From positions 2,620,336-2,684,335 of the forward strand of contig PSQN01000016.1 in NCBI GenBank assembly GCA_002989075.1: a DNA stretch of 64,000 nucleotides, written 5' to 3'. The notes below the pieces were generated by a model. That model was given only the letters and a program-made list of their open reading frames with translations, did no database searches and was not told where the DNA came from. The DNA comes from Arthonia radiata. Its lineage: Eukaryota; Ascomycota; Arthoniomycetes; Arthoniales; Arthoniaceae. This document shows, piece by piece, positions 33,018-43,719 of this stretch. Within the stretch, counting starts at the first letter, position 1. Every line of letters begins with the position of its first letter. A program made the translations under genes and the position numbers.

Positions 33018-36000
33018 ATGGGAAAATTAGCTCGGCTTGAACTGTACAACTTCAAATCATACAAAGGCCATCATGCTCTCCTCTTCGCCGACGCGAACTT
33101 CACGTCCATCATTGGCCCAAATGGGTCTGGCAAATCCAATTCCATGGACGCCATCTCATTTGTGCTGGGCATCAAGTCTTCACATTTGCGCTCGACGCAT
33201 CTTCGGGACCTGATCTACCGCGGGCGCATCCTAAAGACATCAAAAGTGAACGCAGACGGCAGCGCCGAAGCGCCTCAGCAGAACGGTGTCAACGGCGTGC
33301 ATGTGGATGGTGATCACGCCGAAGAAGATGACGATGAGGCTGACACCCAGAGTCAACGTCAAGATGCCACAACCGCCTGGGTCAAAGCAGTTTATGAGGA
33401 TGATGCAGGAGAAGAGCAACATTGGAAGCGAACCATTACCAGCTCGGGCCAGAGCGAATACCGCATCAACAACCGCATTGTCACCGCCAAGGAGTACAAT
33501 GAGGTTCTTGAGGCAGAGAATATTTTAATCAAAGCGCGCAACTTCCTGGTCTTTCAGGGCGATGTTGAGGCGATTGCCTCGCAAACACCAAAAGAATTGA
33601 CGCGTCTTGTAGAGCAAATCTCGGGCAGTCTCGATTACAAAGGCGAGTACGACCGCTTAGAGGAGGAGAAAGAGAAGGCAAATGACGACCAGCACTTCAA
33701 GTCCATGCAGCGTAGAGGGATCAACGCCGAGATCAAGACCTATGGCGAGCAAAAGAAAGAGGCAGACGACTACAATAAGAAGCAAGACGAGAGGGACGAT
33801 GCTGTAGTCACCCATGTGTTATGGAAGCTGTACCATTTTCAGCGCGTCATGGAAGAATCTGGTCAAGAAATACAGCGTCATCAAGAAGAGCTGAAGGAGT
33901 ACAAACGAGGCATACAAAAGTATGAAGGCAGGCTAGAAGAGGCGAAGAAAGATCAAAGTAAAGCTCACAAAGAGCTGCAGAAGAGCGAACGTTCGATCAG
34001 CAACACAGAGAAGAGAATCGATGACAAGATGCACGACCAAGTGCCCATCGATCAGAAGATCGAAACATCCAGCAAAGAAATCACAAGTCTTCACAAGCGC
34101 AGGCAGGACGTTTCGAAAGATCGAGACGGTCAGCAAAAGAGTCTCGATCAGCTCAAGAAAAGTTTGAACACTGTCCAGAAAGCCCAGGCCAAGTGGGACG
34201 AGGACTTCAAGAAGCTTGCTGCGTCACAAGGCAAACAATTGAGCGACGCTGACGTACAGGAGTACAATCGTCTCAGGGTCGACGTCAACAAGCGTGCGGC
34301 GACCTCACAGATCAAGGTCGACAACTTAACGCGCCAGCGCAAGACTGACGAGGAGACTGTTACGAACCTCAAGGCTACTGTTGATGACTCCTCAAAGCAA
34401 GCTGAGAGACTTACGGCAGAACTTGCTGACATACAGGAGCGTCGAAACGATGCTTCGACCAAAGTCAAGGAGATGTCTTCGCAAGTTGATCATAAGAAGA
34501 AAGAGATCAACGCAATGACTTCTGAGCGCCTCAAACTGTCGCAGAAGCAGACTGAGCTGGACGAGAAGCTTCAGAAAGTCGTTGAGAAGCTGCTCGAGGG
34601 TAGTGATAGCCGCCGCCAATCTCGCAAAGAATTACAGCAGAAGGAACTCATGTCGACGTTGAAGCGTATCTTTCCCGGTGTTCGAGGCCGCGTGCATGAG
34701 TTGTGCAAGCCGAAGCAGAGAAAGTATGAAACGGCTGTCAGCACTGTGCTTGGACGTAACTTTGATACTATCGTGGTCGACAACGAGAAGACCGCGAAGG
34801 ACTGCATCCAGTATTTGCGTGATCAACGAGTCGGTCGCGCTGACTTCATACCTCTTGACACCATCCAAGTCAAGGGTGTCAATTCGAATCTCAAAGGCAT
34901 GCACAAGAACATGCGTTTGGCTGTTGACACAATCGACTATGATAGCAGTGTTGAGCGAGCAATGCTGTCAGCTTGTGGCAACGCTATGGTATGCGACGAT
35001 CTGCAGACGGCCAAATACCTCTGTTACGAGAAGAACATCGAAGCAAAGGCTGTCACTTTGGATGGGACTGTCATTCACAAGGCCGGTTTGATGACTGGAG
35101 GTCGTGGGCCTCAGGACCGTAACAGTCGTAAGTGGGACGATACTGAGATAGACAACCTGACGAAGTTGAAGGACAACTTGTTAGCTCAGATTCAAGCTCT
35201 TCCCAAGGACCGAAAGGCTGTCACTGACGAGGAAGCTTTACGTGGCGAGCTAATCGGCCTGGAGCAGCAGATCGCATATGCTCGTGAAGAAGGCAAGGCT
35301 CTCGAGAAAAATGCTGAAAGTAAGAAGAAGGAACTGAAGTTTGTACAATCTCAATTGAAGGATATGAAGCCGAAGTATGATTCTCAAGCTGCTGATCTCG
35401 AGACGCTCAAGCAGCGCATTGAAGAGTCTCAGAGCGAGGTCGGCGAAGTCGAGGACCAAATATTTGCCGCCTTCTGCAAGAAGCATAAGTTCGATAACAT
35501 TCGCACCTATGAAGCGCAGCAAGGCTCCTTGCAGCAGGAAGCGAATGAGAAAAAGCTTCAATTCAGCAAGCAGACAAAGACCCTCGAGCAGCAGATCTCC
35601 TTCGAACAAACACGTTTGCAGGGAACAACCGAACGCCTCAGCAAGCTGGAAGACCAATCCCAGAAGAGCACGGAGTACGTCGCGTCTCTGGAGGAGGAGA
35701 AGTCTGCGATGCAGGCGGAGCTGCAAGAGATCCGCAAAGAGCTCGATGCAGCCAAGTCGAAGGTGTCCGATCTCAAGTCTGCATACGAAGAGAAAGTCTC
35801 GAAAGTCGCTGGTCAGCGACGTGAGCTACAAGAGCGCTCGAAGAAGGTCGACTTTGTCGTGAAAGAGGTCGCCAAGCACGAAGCAGACGTGCAGCGCAAT
35901 GCATCCCAACGCTACGCGCAGCTTCGCAAATGCAAGATCGAGGGCATCAAACTGCCACTAGCTGAAGGCTCAGCATCACTCGACAGTCTCCCCGTCGATG

Positions 36001-36857
36001 AGCTGCTCCAAGGTCAGACCGCTGATGCGTCCGACGACCCCGAAGCAATGGACGTCGACGAAGACCCTGACGCGTCCACCCTCGCACCCAAAGGCGCAAA
36101 AGACTACGGCATCGAAGTAGACTTCACTGACCTGGACGACGACCTCACAGAAGATGACTCGCCCACACAAGAAGACGCCCTGCAGAAAACCATCGCATCC
36201 CTCACCGCTGAGCTCACGCAGCTCAACCCCAACATGCGTGCCATGGACCGGTTGAACGCGGCGCAAGACCGCCTCAAGCAGTCCGACTCCAGCTACCGCG
36301 ACGCGCAGCGTCTGGCCAAGGAAACCAACGACGCCTTCGAAGCTGTGCGTGAAAAGCGCGCAACACTCTTCAAGAAAGCGTTCGATCACATTCATGACGA
36401 AATCAAACCCGTGTACAAAGCCCTCACGTTCTCAGAGCAGGTGCCCATGGGCGGCCAGGCGTACCTCGACAACGAAGCGCAAGACGACAGCAAGCCCTTT
36501 GACGGCGGCCTGCGCTATCACGCCATGCCGCCACTCAAGCGCTTCCGAGACATGGACGCACTGTCAGGCGGTGAGAAGACTATCGCGGCGTTGGCGTTGC
36601 TGTTCGCTATCCACTCATACGCGCCGTCTCCGTTCTTTGTGCTCGATGAAGTGGACGCCGCGCTGGATGTGGCTAACGTCGCCAAGGTGGCGAGGTATCT
36701 GAGAGACCACGCGAGACCCGGTATGCAGTTCGTCGTGATCAGCTTGAAGACGGGGCTGTTCCAGGAGAGTGATGCGTTGGTGGGTGTGCATCGGGATCAA
36801 GTTGCGAACTCGAGTCGATGCGTGACGTTGGATTTGAGGAAGTATCGGCCGAATTAG
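33018..36857 (+). CDS. SMC1: Cohesin subunit Smc1
   Basis: A single exon of 1279 residues. Smc1 pairs with Smc3 in the cohesin ring that holds sister chromatids together. The start MGKLARLELYNFKSYKG matches the family, so the longer upstream frame is not used. Walker A is GPNGSGKS (33-40). The first coiled coil runs from about 240 to 540. The hinge lies near 550-695 and includes VSTVLGRNFDTIVVD, RADFIPLDTI and KAGLMTGG. A second coiled coil follows. The C-terminal head has the ABC signature LSGGEK (from 1182) and Walker B FFVLDEVDAALD. Length and order are as expected. An acidic insertion (HVDGDHAEEDDDEADTQSQ) near residues 96-114 interrupts the N-terminal head, and another near 1010-1050 lies after the second coil. 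Confidence 0.97.
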   Translation: MGKLARLELYNFKSYKGHHALLFADANFTSIIGPNGSGKSNSMDAISFVLGIKSSHLRSTHLRDLIYRGRILKTSKVNADGSAEAPQQNGVNGVHVDGDHAEEDDDEADTQSQRQDATTAWVKAVYEDDAGEEQHWKRTITSSGQSEYRINNRIVTAKEYNEVLEAENILIKARNFLVFQGDVEAIASQTPKELTRLVEQISGSLDYKGEYDRLEEEKEKANDDQHFKSMQRRGINAEIKTYGEQKKEADDYNKKQDERDDAVVTHVLWKLYHFQRVMEESGQEIQRHQEELKEYKRGIQKYEGRLEEAKKDQSKAHKELQKSERSISNTEKRIDDKMHDQVPIDQKIETSSKEITSLHKRRQDVSKDRDGQQKSLDQLKKSLNTVQKAQAKWDEDFKKLAASQGKQLSDADVQEYNRLRVDVNKRAATSQIKVDNLTRQRKTDEETVTNLKATVDDSSKQAERLTAELADIQERRNDASTKVKEMSSQVDHKKKEINAMTSERLKLSQKQTELDEKLQKVVEKLLEGSDSRRQSRKELQQKELMSTLKRIFPGVRGRVHELCKPKQRKYETAVSTVLGRNFDTIVVDNEKTAKDCIQYLRDQRVGRADFIPLDTIQVKGVNSNLKGMHKNMRLAVDTIDYDSSVERAMLSACGNAMVCDDLQTAKYLCYEKNIEAKAVTLDGTVIHKAGLMTGGRGPQDRNSRKWDDTEIDNLTKLKDNLLAQIQALPKDRKAVTDEEALRGELIGLEQQIAYAREEGKALEKNAESKKKELKFVQSQLKDMKPKYDSQAADLETLKQRIEESQSEVGEVEDQIFAAFCKKHKFDNIRTYEAQQGSLQQEANEKKLQFSKQTKTLEQQISFEQTRLQGTTERLSKLEDQSQKSTEYVASLEEEKSAMQAELQEIRKELDAAKSKVSDLKSAYEEKVSKVAGQRRELQERSKKVDFVVKEVAKHEADVQRNASQRYAQLRKCKIEGIKLPLAEGSASLDSLPVDELLQGQTADASDDPEAMDVDEDPDASTLAPKGAKDYGIEVDFTDLDDDLTEDDSPTQEDALQKTIASLTAELTQLNPNMRAMDRLNAAQDRLKQSDSSYRDAQRLAKETNDAFEAVREKRATLFKKAFDHIHDEIKPVYKALTFSEQVPMGGQAYLDNEAQDDSKPFDGGLRYHAMPPLKRFRDMDALSGGEKTIAALALLFAIHSYAPSPFFVLDEVDAALDVANVAKVARYLRDHARPGMQFVVISLKTGLFQESDALVGVHRDQVANSSRCVTLDLRKYRPN

Positions 36858-37040
36858 TGGCAGTGGTGCGAGTCTAGTGGGTCGTGGGAAGGGCTTGATG
36901 AACAAGGTGATGGGTTTTCTGGGTACCTTCACGGGACGGACAAGGGAGGGAGCAAGCGATGGCGTAGCGGCGTAGCATGCCATTATCGTCATGCCAGACG
37001 AGATGAGATAATCTATCAGCTTTCTAATGGATTACTGCAT

Positions 37041-37724
37041 TCACGTCCCGCTCGTCCATGAGCCCAATGATACTTCCACGCGAAAATGAATCTTCCATCT
37101 CCACCGTCTCCCTGCCTTCCTGCGCGTCTCCTCCCCTTGCCCCTCTCGGCAGTCTCTCATCCTTCTCCTTGCCGTGCTCCTCCACCTTTCATATTCCAAT
37201 CCCTTCACACCACCATCCTCTTCCCTCTCCCGAAAAGGCATCGCCTCAACCACTGCCTCCAGCCCCCTCAAAATCCCATCCGCACGGCCCCCATCCACCA
37301 GGATAGCTCTCTCCGCGCAGTCCCATGTCGTTAGCATTGCAGTAGCACCCCTGCTATTGCGCCTCAAGTGAGCTATCTCACGGTACCAGGCACGGTAGTC
37401 GGCAATCTGTTTGTAGTCGTCTTGGCTTTCGGAGCTAAGAAGGGCGTTCATGGCGGTGCGAACGGCGGGAACTGTGCGGCGCGAGATGAGGACGAGGTCG
37501 AGGAGGACGTCGCGGATGGTGAGAGTGCGTCGCGTGTGTTTGGTGCGTTTGGCACCGATCGAGCGGCGGGGAGAAGTGGCATCTGTGACAATGGGCGACT
37601 GGAGGGCGGCGAGGATGTAGAAGGAGAAGATGTGGGAAAGGATGGAGTAGGGGAGGTCGGGGATGCGTGGGGGTGATCGTGTAGGATAGGGAAAGCATAG
37701 AAGGGCACGGAGGAGGCGTGACAT
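37041..37724 (-). CDS. Hypothetical protein with a weak F-box-like N-terminus
   Basis: A single exon of 227 residues. Residues 22-37 (PDLPYSILSHIFSFYI) resemble an F-box start, LP..il..If, but the rest of the box is not clear. The middle contains a helical region (IRDVLLDLVLISRRTVPAVRT) and the C-terminus is Arg/Glu-rich. It is convergent with SMC1, with 183 bp between stop codons. The frame is intact and codon use looks genic. The function is unknown. Confidence 0.55.
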   Translation of the reverse strand: MSRLLRALLCFPYPTRSPPRIPDLPYSILSHIFSFYILAALQSPIVTDATSPRRSIGAKRTKHTRRTLTIRDVLLDLVLISRRTVPAVRTAMNALLSSESQDDYKQIADYRAWYREIAHLRRNSRGATAMLTTWDCAERAILVDGGRADGILRGLEAVVEAMPFREREEDGGVKGLEYERWRSTARRRMRDCREGQGEETRRKAGRRWRWKIHFRVEVSLGSWTSGT

Positions 37725-38025
37725 GGTGCTATTAAGGTAAATGGGTGGGCGTGGAAGAAGGAGAGGTGGTAAGATGGATGCATTCCTTGGGTGGTTTAAA
37801 GTGGGGATGCTCCTTGATCTTTTAGGGCACCGAAGTGCTGAGAGTGGGTGGACAATGTTACTGCGCTTCGTGTTGCTTCAATTACGTCGAAATCATCAGA
37901 TATTTCATTGCGGCCGGTGACCTGCGTGCTCCATCCACTGTTTAAGGGCTGAGCGCCATTTGCAAACTCAGCTCCCACGCTTTTCTTTTCCAAACATCCC
38001 TCAACGGTCTCCAAAGGGACATTTT
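37725..38025. other. Intergenic
   Basis: 301 bp between two minus-strand genes. It should carry the promoter of the 37.0-kb gene and the 3' UTR of the 38.0-kb gene. A short frame continues here without recognisable features. Confidence 0.4.
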
Positions 38026-39363
38026 TCATGCCAAGTGTGAAGCCAGCCATCCAGCTGCCATTGAAGATGCCCCCATTGACAAACCGGCAAACGCAATGCC
38101 AGCAACGACGATACCTGCGCTAATCTGGAGGGCCGCAGTTTGCTGGACGAGCCAGTGCTGTTGTTTCTCCAAGTGTTGTTTCTCCACGTTTGAGTTAGTG
38201 CTTTCGCTGGGCTCGTCGATACTTAGCATCGCGCAATCATTCGCGGTGTTGCAGAGATCGTCAATTGAGGAAGCAACCGTATTGGTACGGGCGCACACTT
38301 CAGCAAGCGGCTTGTCATCGTCGCTAATATCTTGAATGTCCGTGTAGGTCTTAGGTCTTTCTGCTTGCGCAATGTCGACAATGCTGCTCCGCTTAACGCA
38401 GACTTCAGCAAGCGGCTTGTCGTCCTCGCTGATATCTTGAATGTCCGCATAGGTTCTGGGTCCTTCTGCTTGCGCAATGTCGACGGTGCTGCTCCGCTTG
38501 ATAGGCCGGCGCTGTCGCTTCCTCGAAGGCTGATCCTTGCCGTCGGTGATAGGCTTGGACTGACGAGTCCGCTTTCTAGTGGTTCTGCTTGCTTGGACTG
38601 GCACGAAGCATTTCGACAAGGGGGAAAGACTGCCTTCGACTTTCCCTTTTGGGCCCGGAACTTCTGCCTTCATTTTGGTAGAGGGACTTGGCCGTGGTCG
38701 TTTCTGAATGAAGGATTCTCTTTTGATGATTCTGCGAGGGACAGCCGGCGGCGGTTCTTGCTTGACAGGTATAGTAGCCGATTCCTGCTGAACCACGGCC
38801 GCAAGCTGTGTCTTGAGATCTTCTATAGAAAGTCCTCCGCATGCGGCAGCGAACTTTGCTCTCCCGTTAGCGCTCTTGAACTTCAGTCTCACAGGCTGGG
38901 CCCAGCACGGTCGTAGCACGGCGACAACAGAAACTCGGAGTTTCTTCCCAAAGGTGTAGTCTCGGGTAACATGCCATCTCGATGACATGGCGAGCCATAG
39001 ATTGTTGCGTTTCTCATAGCACCTTCTGGCCTCTTCTGCGAACCCCGAGGTGATATCTGAGCAAATTGACGTCTCGAAGGATGACTTCTCGAGAGATAGC
39101 ACGTGCTGAACAGTGTCCGCGGCTTTCTGTACAGCTGAAGCAAAGCCTTCAGGTGTTGCCTGCCGATTGTTGCAGTAACTGACTACCACAGGAACAATAG
39201 CATCCAGGCTGGATATACGCGTAGACGAGGAAGCTTGGAACCAGAGGTTACATTTGATCTCATATGGGCCGTGATCTTCGTCAGACTCATGCTCAGAATG
39301 ATGGCTGATGGTGTCGGGACCACTGTCGTTGTCACTCTCACTGCGAGGATTGCTTCGCATCAT
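38026..39363 (-). CDS. Lineage-specific protein with a tandem 35-residue repeat and hydrophobic C-terminus
   Basis: A single exon of 445 residues, no known domain. The N-terminus is acidic (SESDNDSGPD, HESDEDHG). Residues about 30-190 look folded (CNLWFQASSSTRISSLDAIV, LRVSVVAVLRPCWAQPVRLK). A basic, Pro-rich region follows. Two tandem 35-residue units then appear, each with SS.VDIAQAE, a Y.DIQDIS stretch and DDKPLAEVC. The D-I-x-D-I-S plus acidic run looks like a SUMO-interacting motif, which is an inference. The C-terminal 40 residues are hydrophobic and Gly/Ala-rich (ISAGIVVAGIAFAGLSMGA), a possible tail anchor. The function is unknown. Confidence 0.6.
   Translation of the reverse strand: MMRSNPRSESDNDSGPDTISHHSEHESDEDHGPYEIKCNLWFQASSSTRISSLDAIVPVVVSYCNNRQATPEGFASAVQKAADTVQHVLSLEKSSFETSICSDITSGFAEEARRCYEKRNNLWLAMSSRWHVTRDYTFGKKLRVSVVAVLRPCWAQPVRLKFKSANGRAKFAAACGGLSIEDLKTQLAAVVQQESATIPVKQEPPPAVPRRIIKRESFIQKRPRPSPSTKMKAEVPGPKGKVEGSLSPLSKCFVPVQASRTTRKRTRQSKPITDGKDQPSRKRQRRPIKRSSTVDIAQAEGPRTYADIQDISEDDKPLAEVCVKRSSIVDIAQAERPKTYTDIQDISDDDKPLAEVCARTNTVASSIDDLCNTANDCAMLSIDEPSESTNSNVEKQHLEKQQHWLVQQTAALQISAGIVVAGIAFAGLSMGASSMAAGWLASHLA
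38294..38503 (-). repeat. Coding tandem repeat, 105-nt unit, two copies
   Basis: The word CTTCAGCAAGCGGCTTGTC recurs 105 bp apart (near 38299 and 38404 on the plus strand). The two copies encode near-identical 35-residue units. Confidence 0.8.
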
Positions 39364-39852
39364 CTTGCGCTCGGAGATCGTGGCCTAGTGTATCATACTT
39401 CTTGTGTGATTTTTATACAGCGGCTTTAGCCTTGGTAGCAGCTGTTTATACCCCTCTTGGGTGTTGAAGAGGTAGTATGTGCTGCTGTTGGAGGGGAAGA
39501 GTATGTCTGTAGCAACACGCTCGAATGTAGGCTCCAGGAGATTCAGGGCTTAGCACCAGGTGAGATGGTGAAGATCTTGGTTACCAAGACCGCTCATACG
39601 TTCATCTGACTCGCCTGAGCCTACTGCTTTGGGAATCGACGATTGTATTTGTCTCAGAGCACAAGCGTTCAGCTATGCTGACTTAACTTTACTGCTACCA
39701 AAGTCGTTGCGAGAGTGGCTCGAAATTCTCTTGGAGAATCGGAGGCTAGAGACGAGGTCGTCGAAGCTACTACAACACTATGACGCTATGAACTCTGTGG
39801 GCCGCGTATACAGTCATGCTTGAGTATTCCCATGTCGTTGAACAGGCGTGAA
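39364..39852. other. Intergenic
   Basis: 489 bp between two minus-strand genes, including the promoter of the 38.0-kb gene. A 64-codon plus-strand frame at 39629-39823 has no recognisable features. It might be a decayed element, but this is not supported by any domain. Confidence 0.35.
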
Positions 39853-41460
39853 TTAAGTATGGCCACCATCGGCATCAGTGTCATCTGAGGTCAGTGCTCG
39901 GGCAAAGTATACAATAGCGTTGAACACTTCTCTTCCCGCTGGAGTAATCATTTCAGGGGGTAACAAGAAACCATAGCTGCCTGTATCCCGCAGCTTGATT
40001 TGGTATGCATGCCTTACGCCTAATTCATGGTGGAACCAGTCAAGTGGACTTCCGCCAGAGCTTGCCAGCTTGATAAGCGGATCTTCAGTGGACGCCGACA
40101 AGATGTCGCCTCGACAAGCACTAACGACTTCGTAGTATTCGCCATAAGTTCTTCTGATTGCACGCGCCATGCCCTGAGCGAGCTCTTCAAGGTCCTCCTC
40201 ATTAGAGGGCGAAGATTCGCAGGAGAACGCATAGGGCATCAAAATCTGCTGAGAATAGCTGTGCAGGTCGATCATACCTATAATGCTCATGTTGCCACCT
40301 GGGGTCTCATTCTTCAGCCATTGTGCGAATGTAGCTGCCTCGACTGAGTCGAAGGCCTTCTCCCCAGCATAATTCTCCGAACAAGGGTTGGCACTCAGAT
40401 GCTTAGCCTCCCATTCGTAAGACCAGCTTCTACCAATGTCCATACCATAGCAAGAGGGGACTGGACCAGGCTGTCGTGTTTTGCGCCAGAGACGATCATG
40501 CTCCCAGGAGTAATTGTACCCGTCTGGGTTCAATACGGGTACGAAGACAAAGTCAAGCTCTTCCAGTATAGTCGTGATGTCGCTATCTGAACCGTAGGCG
40601 ATGATGAAGTTGTAAAGAGAGTAAGCGACGCTGCTGATGCTGATCCATTCACGTGCATGGCTACCTCCTGTGATCACTACTGTTTTGCGAGGCCCATGCA
40701 AATGCGAGGACTTTGTTAAATGAGCGCCGACACGTAAAGCGTAGATCGAACGACCTTCCCACGTTTTTCCAACGACGATCATACGAGTGATCGATGGAAA
40801 AAGTGATTCCAGAAGGTTCATCCACGGTGTGAGAACGGATAGGGGTCGGTATTCGCGGAAGAATTCGTTGGAATCGGTCGCATGTAAGTCTACTTTCGAT
40901 GCCTCACGGTGATCGGACGCGTCAGACGCACCCACGGTGTGCAACCTACTAAACGTGCTTGCCACAGCTTGCGCGAAGTCTTCGCTGTTGAGCAGAGTTG
41001 TGTGAGGTTTCTGAGGGCCATCTGGTAATAGCAGGAGTAACGAAGAAATGTCCTCCGTGCAGAGTCTGACATCGACGTGATTGGAGGAGGCGTCCCAGAG
41101 ATCCAGAGACGATTGGACCGAAGCTTCGACGAGACGTTCGGCTTCCTCAGCGCTTGAGATGTTAAAGCGGACCAAGTGTTGATCCGTATACGATTTTGCT
41201 TCTCTAGCGGAGCATGTATCGTGCTTTAATGCGGTTCGCTCCTGAGAAGATACGGAGTCTAGGATCTCAGCTAATCCGGCATGCAAATAACTCAGAATTG
41301 TCGAGGGCCAGGTCGTTGATTCGTAAGGGCGATCACCGTTGAGCGTCTGCTGCAAGCCATTGGAGGCGCGATGCTCGGGCAGAACTGCACCCTGAGGCAC
41401 AGCGTCTACCCATGGAGTGGTCACGAAGAATAAGAGCTTCAGGAGTATTTTGCTCGTCAT
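39853..41460 (-). CDS. ECM14: Ecm14-like M14 carboxypeptidase homologue, probably catalytically inactive
   Basis: A single exon of 535 residues. A signal peptide is likely (ILLKLLFFVTTPWVDAVPQG), followed by a propeptide-like region. The M14 domain keeps the zinc ligands: GGSHAREW (His/Glu near 264-267) and DLHSYSQQ (His). RLWRKTR and the NPDGYNYSW block are also kept. The catalytic glutamate of carboxypeptidase A lies in the motif F-E-L-R-D-T-G; here it reads IKLRDTGSYGF, so Glu is Lys. The substrate-binding N-R pair is also altered (DIGRSW). Fungal Ecm14 proteins are known to be such pseudo-peptidases of the secretory pathway with a cell-wall phenotype. The gene is divergent from the zinc transporter gene. 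Confidence 0.88.
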   Translation of the reverse strand: MTSKILLKLLFFVTTPWVDAVPQGAVLPEHRASNGLQQTLNGDRPYESTTWPSTILSYLHAGLAEILDSVSSQERTALKHDTCSAREAKSYTDQHLVRFNISSAEEAERLVEASVQSSLDLWDASSNHVDVRLCTEDISSLLLLLPDGPQKPHTTLLNSEDFAQAVASTFSRLHTVGASDASDHREASKVDLHATDSNEFFREYRPLSVLTPWMNLLESLFPSITRMIVVGKTWEGRSIYALRVGAHLTKSSHLHGPRKTVVITGGSHAREWISISSVAYSLYNFIIAYGSDSDITTILEELDFVFVPVLNPDGYNYSWEHDRLWRKTRQPGPVPSCYGMDIGRSWSYEWEAKHLSANPCSENYAGEKAFDSVEAATFAQWLKNETPGGNMSIIGMIDLHSYSQQILMPYAFSCESSPSNEEDLEELAQGMARAIRRTYGEYYEVVSACRGDILSASTEDPLIKLASSGGSPLDWFHHELGVRHAYQIKLRDTGSYGFLLPPEMITPAGREVFNAIVYFARALTSDDTDADGGHT

Positions 41461-41954
41461 AGAAGGCTGATTTAGAGCCCATGTGGTTGGATTCTTGAAG
41501 GGTGCCGTCGAGCTTTCCAGTGTCGCGTGAGCTGTTCCTCCTTTTTGATTAGGCTCTGCTCATGTCTTGGCGCACGTGATACAGTTCGCAAGCTCCAACG
41601 TCAAAACCATTGGAGAGAGTGAGGCCATTTTCAACCCAACGACTCCTGATTGCGCACTTGCACTCGCGGTGGTATCATTCTAGCATGAAGGGAAGTCGGA
41701 TCGTAGGTCACGTGTTGATCTTTACTAATCGGGACTAGTAACCTTTGTCAAAGATTCCATGGCCATCTGGGGACTCACAAACAAAGTTGCACCTGTGTTG
41801 TGCCTCCACGTGCCTTGCCGCTTGGCCTACGATTCGAAATTAATGACATCCCCAGCAAGTCGAACACTCACAATATCCCCCGAACCAAGCTCTGCGTGTT
41901 GTCCTTCAAGAGTGCATTTACACCACACAAGCCTCGTGGCTACTATCTGACGAG
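41461..41954. promoter_or_regulatory. Divergent promoter region, ECM14 / ZIP transporter
   Basis: 494 bp between two divergent starts. No TATA box or known site could be assigned with confidence. Confidence 0.4.
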
Positions 41955-43543
41955 ATGGCGTTGGATAACGACACGAGAGGATGGATTATGACATGCTTGT
42001 CTGGCATCGGTATGAAAGAGCACTATAGTTGAAAACGTTGTGGAAGCTCACGTGTTCGGCAGCCTGCATACTCGGTGCCCTCTTTATCTACGTCGATGTC
42101 CTCATTCGCTTGATCCCGCGCATGCGATCTTTTCGCATTCAAGATAGCGATGGTTTCCTAGGATGTTCTTTATCGCTGAGTGCCGGCGTTATGCTTTTCT
42201 CTGCATTGTACAAGATGCTCCCCTCTGCGAAGAAGTCTCTCATTGAAGGTGGTTCATCCTCGAGAGCAGCGGGTTGGATCCTCATCGCCGCGTTCCTCGG
42301 TGGTGTGGCTGGTATACAAATCTTCTCCCGGGTTATACATCAATTTATGCCGTCTACGGCCGTCGAATGCGATCACACACATGACCAAGAATCAGAGGAG
42401 CAAAAGAAACAACAGGACGAGCCTCGTGATATGAGAAAACCGCATCAAGGTCAACCGATTAACGGACTTGCTGGAATCAAGAACGGGCATAGCCTAGAGA
42501 GCACGGAAGAAACACCTCTTCTCTCACGATCAGGAAGTAACAGCGGTAGCTGGACACCAGAGGGTATCGACCTCCGCAAAAGTATGCCACAGAGCGACGG
42601 GGCGCCGGAAAGGCCGTCGTTGCAATCGCGTCTGACTGCTACGATGGCAAACATTGTCAACAAGCAAAAAAGTTTCTGTGACGGAGACGGGCCATGTTAC
42701 GGACACACTAATCCATGCGGACAAGAATGCTTTAAGAAAGTCTCAAGACGTGGTGGCATGCGACAACTGGTTTCCTCGAACCCGCGATCAGCCCTTCGGC
42801 GAGCTGCTTCGACGTCACAGGGAAAATTGGATGGCGCAAATGAGACCACAGCACATACGAGGTTTCATGATCATTTGGATACTGCGGCTCGCCATGGTGC
42901 TTTCTCCGTCCCCGAAGAGCGAGACCTCGAGGGTCAAACTCTCAGCCCGCGCGAGTCACGCACGGAACAACGAGATCTACTGGAACACGAACACGAGGTC
43001 GACGGAGTCGGCGAAGCTCAGCCATCAAATCAACACCATCATCATATCCCCACGAATGCTTTCCTCTCCATCTCGCTGCAGACTTCGATCGCCATTGCGT
43101 TACACAAGCTTCCAGAGGGCTTCATCACTTATGCGACTAATCACGCGAATCCTACTCTAGGCGTGGCAGTCTTTGTTGCGCTTGCTATTCACAACATAAG
43201 CGAAGGCTTCGCTCTAGCATTGCCAATCTTCCTTGCAAGTGGTTCGCGTTTCAAGGCGCTTTCGCTCTCAGTCGTCCTTGGCGGGCTATCGCAACCGATT
43301 GGAGCAGGCGTTGCCGTTGCTTGGCTCAAGTTGGCGGAACGCAGTCGTGGGTCAGACGCTGGCAAGGACATAAGTGATGGTGCATACGGTGGCATGTTCG
43401 CGGTGACCGCTGGCATCATGGCGAGTGTTGCGCTGAGCCTGCTACAAGAGTCCTTCGAGCTCAGTCACAAAAAGGGTCTCTGCATGATGTTCACCTTTGT
43501 GGGCATGGGTATCTTAGGTGTCAGCTCAGCATTGACAGCTTAA
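41955..43543 (+). CDS. ZIP-family zinc transporter, Zrt3-like
   Basis: Two exons (41955-42009 and 42063-43543; 53-nt intron) give 511 residues. Zrt3 releases zinc from the vacuole to the cytosol. The start MALDNDTRGWIMTC in exon 1 matches the family; the raw second exon lacks a true ATG at its head. Three N-terminal membrane segments (for example ACILGALFIYVDVLIRLIP) precede a long hydrophilic loop with histidines (HHHHIP). The metal-binding segments follow: ALHKLPEGF in TM4 and AIHNISEGFALALP in TM5, with their paired His and Glu. The last segments end GMGILGVSSALTA. The vacuolar location is inferred from similarity to Zrt3. Confidence 0.9.
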
Positions 43544-43719
43544 TGACAAAAGTTGATTGGTCTTGAAAATATCTGCATTCCAGCCTTAGCGACGAAGAAT
43601 GATGTACGCGCAACGATCTACACTTCTGTACATGATTAATGTAAAAATATACTCTACGTTTACTTGGCTCGAGCGTAAGATCTGACGGCAATGCGGACTC
43701 TAATAACTCAGCAGATACA

